Source: Marinovum sp048263515 (GTDB lineage: Bacteria > Pseudomonadota > Alphaproteobacteria > Rhodobacterales > Rhodobacteraceae). Taken from it: 64,000 nucleotides of DNA. The notes below the pieces were generated by a model. The model was not told the origin of the DNA and did no database searches. It was given only the letters and a program-made list of their open reading frames with translations. This document shows positions 61,801 through 64,000 of the stretch, in pieces (positions within the stretch are counted from its first letter, which is position 1; every line of letters starts with the position of its first letter). Where the stretch lies: contig NZ_JBLXEC010000017.1 in the NCBI RefSeq assembly GCF_048263515.1, forward strand, positions 36,497-100,496, read 5' to 3'. The translations under genes and the position numbers were made by a program.

Positions 61801-63740
61801 CGGCCTATGACACCTTCCGTCGACTTCAACGCGCTGATCCTCTCGGCCATCCGCAAAGGCAATTCCAGCGTGCCATGGAAACCGGCCACAACCCGCATGC
61901 CTCGCCCGCCGCGCAACTGGCCAACGTGGCGATGGATGTCGGACTGGCAGAAGGAAGCGCCGCCCCCAACCTGGGCATCCACCTGCGATCGCTGGCCCGC
62001 GAAGCCGGGGTCAGCCCGCAGCAGATGCGCAGCCTGCTGGAAGCGCGATTCGTCGAACGGGGCGGCGCGCCGCACCGGGTGCAGGTCGGTCCGGACGGCT
62101 TTGTCAGGCTCATCGAGCCACAACCCCACTACGAGCGCCTGACTCCGCATGAACGTCAGCTGGCCGAGATGTCACCGCAGCGCAACCCGCGCAACGCGGC
62201 AGAGGACGCAAGGGTTCGCGCGGCCTTTGACAAGGAGCGTGGCCTGACCCTGGAAGAAAGCGTTGCCGGCCAAGCCCACCACAACGAAGTCCCGCCGCAG
62301 GAGTATCTGAACCGCAGCGGCCTGACGCGGGCCGAGGGCGAGGCGCATGTCATCCGCTACCTTGAGAGCCGCAACCTGAGCCCGGCGCAGGCACGGGCCG
62401 AGGCCAAGGCCTATTTCGATCAACTGCCGCCGGAGACGGGGTCCGCAGCGCCCCGAGGGCCGTCGCGTCCGCCGGGTGACGGCCCGCCGCCACCGGGCAG
62501 CCAGACGCCGCGTGGCGACCGGTCCACCCCGCCACCTGAACGCGGTGCACGGTCACCCTTCGAGTCGGCCGACCGCGCCCCCGACCAGGCCCGCTACAGG
62601 CCTGATCAGGTGCGCCGCGCCAATGCCGAGGCCAATCGCGTTGCGCTCGAGCCCGAGCAAATGTCCCAGATGGCCGCGAGCGGAGAGACCATCCGGATGA
62701 CTCCGGCCGAACTGCGCGCCGTTGCCGAGCGCACCGATGCCCTGCGCCTGACGCCAGAGCAGCAGCGCCTGGCGGCCGACGGCGCCCCCTCGGTGCCCCT
62801 GACAGAGGGACAGGTCCAGCAGATGGCCCGCTCCGGTGAAACGGTCCGGATGTCGCCGACCGAGCTGCGTGCCGTCGCCGAACGCTCTGACACCCTGCGC
62901 CTGACACCCGATCAACGGCAACAGATCACCAATCTCGAAGGCGCCCCGCCGCCAGCGCGCACGCCGCGACCGACGGCGGCGCAGGAGCGGCGCAACCCGA
63001 ACCTGCCGCCGGAGCGCGAGTTTCAGACCGCCGAGGCGGCAGAACGCGCCCAGTCCCCGGACGGTCTTCTCGCCTCGGAACGGCTGCGCATCGAGGACCT
63101 CAACCGCAGGATTGTCGACAATCAGATCGAGATGGTTCCCGACACACACCAGACCGCGCATCTGGCCGAGCGCACCTTCCTGAGACACGAGCGCAGCATC
63201 GTGCAGAGCCGCGGTCAGGCGTTTCGCGACCGGCTCGCCCTGCGTGAACGGCAGGCCTGGGCCGGCCGGCACGAAATTCCCGCCGGCAGCCGTCAGGCCG
63301 GGCGGTCACAGCAGCACGTGAACGGTGGCAGGCTGCCGCAGCGCGAACTGGTGGTCGGTGACAAGGACTACCTCGGGAGCATCATGGGCGACACGCGGTT
63401 TCAACCGACCCAACCAGAGGTCTTTGTCGACACGATCAACGGGCATGTCCGGACGATCCTGCAACAGGGCCGCTTTCCCGCCTCGGGCAACAACAGGCCG
63501 GTGATGCTGCACGAAGTCTCGCCGGGGAGGTTTGTCGTGCGTGACGGCCGCCACAGGCTTGTCGCGTCGGAAATCGCGTCCCGCCTGACCGGGCGGCCGC
63601 TGTTGCCACGCGACGTGGTGCCAGGCTCGGGGCTCGAGCCGATCATTCCCGCCGAGCATCTTCTGCTGACGAAAGCCGGCGACAAGCGCGTTGCCGTGAC
63701 CCGGAGCGAGAAGTCCTGGAGCCGGCTTGGCGTGCAGTGA
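58878..63740 (+). CDS. Exported transglutaminase-like, membrane-spanning protein with C-terminal ParB/Srx-like domain
   Basis: A 1620-residue protein. The signal peptide is 1-27. About 65-250 form a transglutaminase-like cysteine-protease fold: Cys108 (GNTCDQALLLGEMLDAAG), His229 (THCWVQHQSG) and Asp244 (RDLDPAAW). Two hydrophobic helices at about 725-750 and 778-800 make a membrane hairpin, leaving both ends outside. A Pro/Arg/Gly-rich linker has a decapeptide, GRRSGSTIVD, twice at 881-903. About 1257-1350 contain a duplicated ~45-residue unit (SGETIRMTPAELRAVAERTDALRLTP / SGETVRMSPTELRAVAERSDTLRLTP). About 1477-1620 resemble the ParB/sulfiredoxin nuclease fold (FVVRDGRHRLVASEIA). AGGAG lies 7 nt before the ATG; the gap after the previous gene is 13 nt. 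The layout fits a polymorphic toxin; the toxin assignment is inference. Confidence 0.85.
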   Translation: MVKRTLNLVVAAISSASLVLSSTPLPAQPATPDRDEAKAALAAVFLQIDDMRRRVDDSAFDPDAMAYALGDDPGALFDFVQNEIAYHPYPGLLRFGSGTLMNLAGNTCDQALLLGEMLDAAGETVRYASAPMTPEVQERLMALAHLPATALTAPAAFELPSFQDQNDLYWLGYSDEMIDEAVAESVFQTYAFSQELDSLFAISEELIGPQLDAALAGATRPARPVQQTHCWVQHQSGDNWRDLDPAAWWMPEGQAALTAAEVHAEGLPLDLAPTLSVVIEVERIRADGTPGTIRILDVSSSLFRQVNEFSLVVIPTLLEEGAPDPEGGHSAFSLMASLNGRTATSAPFDLSGNAPPPELAAPPSAMDVIGGTIDCLFGCPSEDPPPSEGGGGGLFGGGGLLGGGTPPPEPEAEADAEPETPELAQGLLGLTMTIGLTNAAGDTVTEQRVLASHHPGLDAEAALADLQRQMSQSYEAVIWGGRIETDYLNAVELDALLEARTTLEILLDAQGDEAPSHDIEALITDLDLPNVGLLEFARLRGALVEQAAMRDLGTQVHVGFPQMFAQRIGGLPEAGPSGFGQSFDILSNGLVVDGPDAALKHARFGIADTLIEYLGTGGGDAANFYRQLVAAVDAGAALGLRTAEDSEALAAADLDPTTRRMLADDLSRGYSILAPPRAQTIADSPRFAWLRIDPVTGETLGRGAHGGAAGSETAVVNAEPAQRAKWVTLLIHAGIAVGVCAAMHVATPYLSQASAWMANEPGGPLEDPRSPARQRADFILCLGLAVALTGAFTLVRIFGPRLAATLGIGSGAGLSAAARGSGRTPPPSGARPQSMPPRPSAQGGRYARVTPNSAPEVGQGTSGRPSGSRAGSGHSARPPEGRRSGSTIVDVPQGRRSGSTIVDQPARGTNPRSGASLDGNPGPQPPRNRPPNQRTPSENFDLVVETLFGRRAVASHDMSVARGRWHAMSPAQRRAAYDTFRRLQRADPLGHPQRQFQRAMETGHNPHASPAAQLANVAMDVGLAEGSAAPNLGIHLRSLAREAGVSPQQMRSLLEARFVERGGAPHRVQVGPDGFVRLIEPQPHYERLTPHERQLAEMSPQRNPRNAAEDARVRAAFDKERGLTLEESVAGQAHHNEVPPQEYLNRSGLTRAEGEAHVIRYLESRNLSPAQARAEAKAYFDQLPPETGSAAPRGPSRPPGDGPPPPGSQTPRGDRSTPPPERGARSPFESADRAPDQARYRPDQVRRANAEANRVALEPEQMSQMAASGETIRMTPAELRAVAERTDALRLTPEQQRLAADGAPSVPLTEGQVQQMARSGETVRMSPTELRAVAERSDTLRLTPDQRQQITNLEGAPPPARTPRPTAAQERRNPNLPPEREFQTAEAAERAQSPDGLLASERLRIEDLNRRIVDNQIEMVPDTHQTAHLAERTFLRHERSIVQSRGQAFRDRLALRERQAWAGRHEIPAGSRQAGRSQQHVNGGRLPQRELVVGDKDYLGSIMGDTRFQPTQPEVFVDTINGHVRTILQQGRFPASGNNRPVMLHEVSPGRFVVRDGRHRLVASEIASRLTGRPLLPRDVVPGSGLEPIIPAEHLLLTKAGDKRVAVTRSEKSWSRLGVQ

Positions 63741-63835
63741 AGGGACCCTGCCCTGTCGAGATCGGCCAGCAGACGGGGCGATAACAGGTTGCAGAGGTAC
63801 CGGCGACCCCGAATGGCAGGGGTCAAGGGCATCGT

Positions 63836-63928
63836 GTGTTCATCAACGGTGAGGAATATGCTACAGACACAACAGACCAATATCCCGGATTGCTTGCGTC
63901 AATCAAATGTCGGGGGAATTGGTTGTGA
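63836..63928 (+). pseudogene. Possible immunity-gene remnant cut by a mobile element (doubtful)
   Basis: A 30-codon GTG-start frame (VFINGEEYATDTTDQYPG and on) ends exactly at the apparent mobile-element terminus. The DNA here is clearly less GC-rich than the toxin gene. Its position right after the C-terminal toxin-like domain is where an immunity gene would be expected. The stop codon is supplied by the element end. The ribosome site is weak and chance is not excluded. Confidence 0.2.
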
Positions 63929-64000
63929 ACAGGCGTGCAATTTTGACCCCGTAACGGGGTGATCGGCGTCCAAAAATGACCCCCTTACACTGATGTGGAT
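63924..64000 (+). mobile_element. Left end of a probable IS21-family insertion sequence
   Basis: A TGTGAAC terminus is followed by the related subterminal motifs GCAATTTTGACCCC (63937-63950) and CCAAAAATGACCCCC (63970-63984), with ACCCCGTAACGGGGT between. Terminal repeats of this kind resemble those of IS21-like elements in alphaproteobacteria. The transposase genes would lie beyond the window, so this is a pattern-based call. Confidence 0.5.

Noticed and set aside
58851..62150. A 1099-codon open frame on the minus strand
   Set aside because: It is fully antisense to the transglutaminase-ParB gene, rich in Arg/Gly/Gln without domains, and explained by the high-GC third codon position of the real gene.
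48819..63740. A type VI secretion RHS effector or Tc-toxin cluster
   Set aside because: All three proteins begin with Sec signal peptides, and no PAAR, VgrG, TcA or TcB-like gene is seen nearby.
63401..63880. A 159-codon minus-strand frame that could be an antisense immunity gene
   Set aside because: Most of it is antisense to the ParB-like coding region and it has shadow-like Ser/Arg/Cys composition.

Overview
The window is about 64 kb of high-GC DNA from an alphaproteobacterium, most likely a member of the Rhodobacterales (Roseobacter group / Paracoccaceae). This placement rests on gene content and order: divergent mutY and DUF721/DciA genes, queG beside an FzlA-like GST, rsmB-heparinase-purH-lspA-DUF3035-M16-M16 on one strand, and rbfA/truB/DUF1643/rpsO/pnp. 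The intergenic palindromes are also typical of that group. The genus cannot be fixed from this sequence.

Positions 1-48,400 are mostly ordinary chromosomal housekeeping. They hold a C-terminally truncated error-prone polymerase gene (dnaE2), DNA repair (mutY), queuosine and mnm5s2U tRNA modification (queG, mnmD and a separate FAD oxidoreductase), lysine biosynthesis (dapA, dapB), and envelope proteolysis and lipoprotein maturation (two M16 peptidases, lspA, lytic transglycosylase). Purine synthesis (purH), ribosome and tRNA maturation (rsmB, rbfA, truB, rpsO, pnp), an alkane hydroxylase-like gene and a complete Opp/Dpp-type ABC transporter (41,354-46,763) are also present. Gaps between genes are unusually rich in repeats. 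There are at least five copies of a roughly 165-bp imperfect palindromic element, many copies of a short GTCCCGGA/TCCGGGAC palindrome, two GGTGGGTT hairpins and a 33-bp tandem hairpin array. Two of these elements contain the stop codon of the preceding gene (dnaE2 and the EamA transporter).

Positions 48,754-63,740 are very different. A plausible sigma70-type promoter precedes three tightly packed giant genes of 2044, 1303 and 1620 codons. All three products have Sec signal peptides. The first is a PKD-RHS/YD-repeat protein whose RHS core has an altered autoproteolysis motif. The second combines PEGA, CSLREA-like, beta-helix and TPR-like regions. The third joins a transglutaminase-like domain with an intact Cys-His-Asp triad to two membrane helices, a repetitive linker and a C-terminal ParB/sulfiredoxin-like domain. 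This looks like an exported polymorphic-toxin or surface-assembly system and is the best candidate for something undescribed. The window ends a few bases into what looks like an IS21-family terminus. That terminus lies directly behind the locus, where an immunity gene would be expected, and a 30-codon AT-richer ORF stops inside it.

All functions are inferred from reading motifs; no database search or structure prediction was run.
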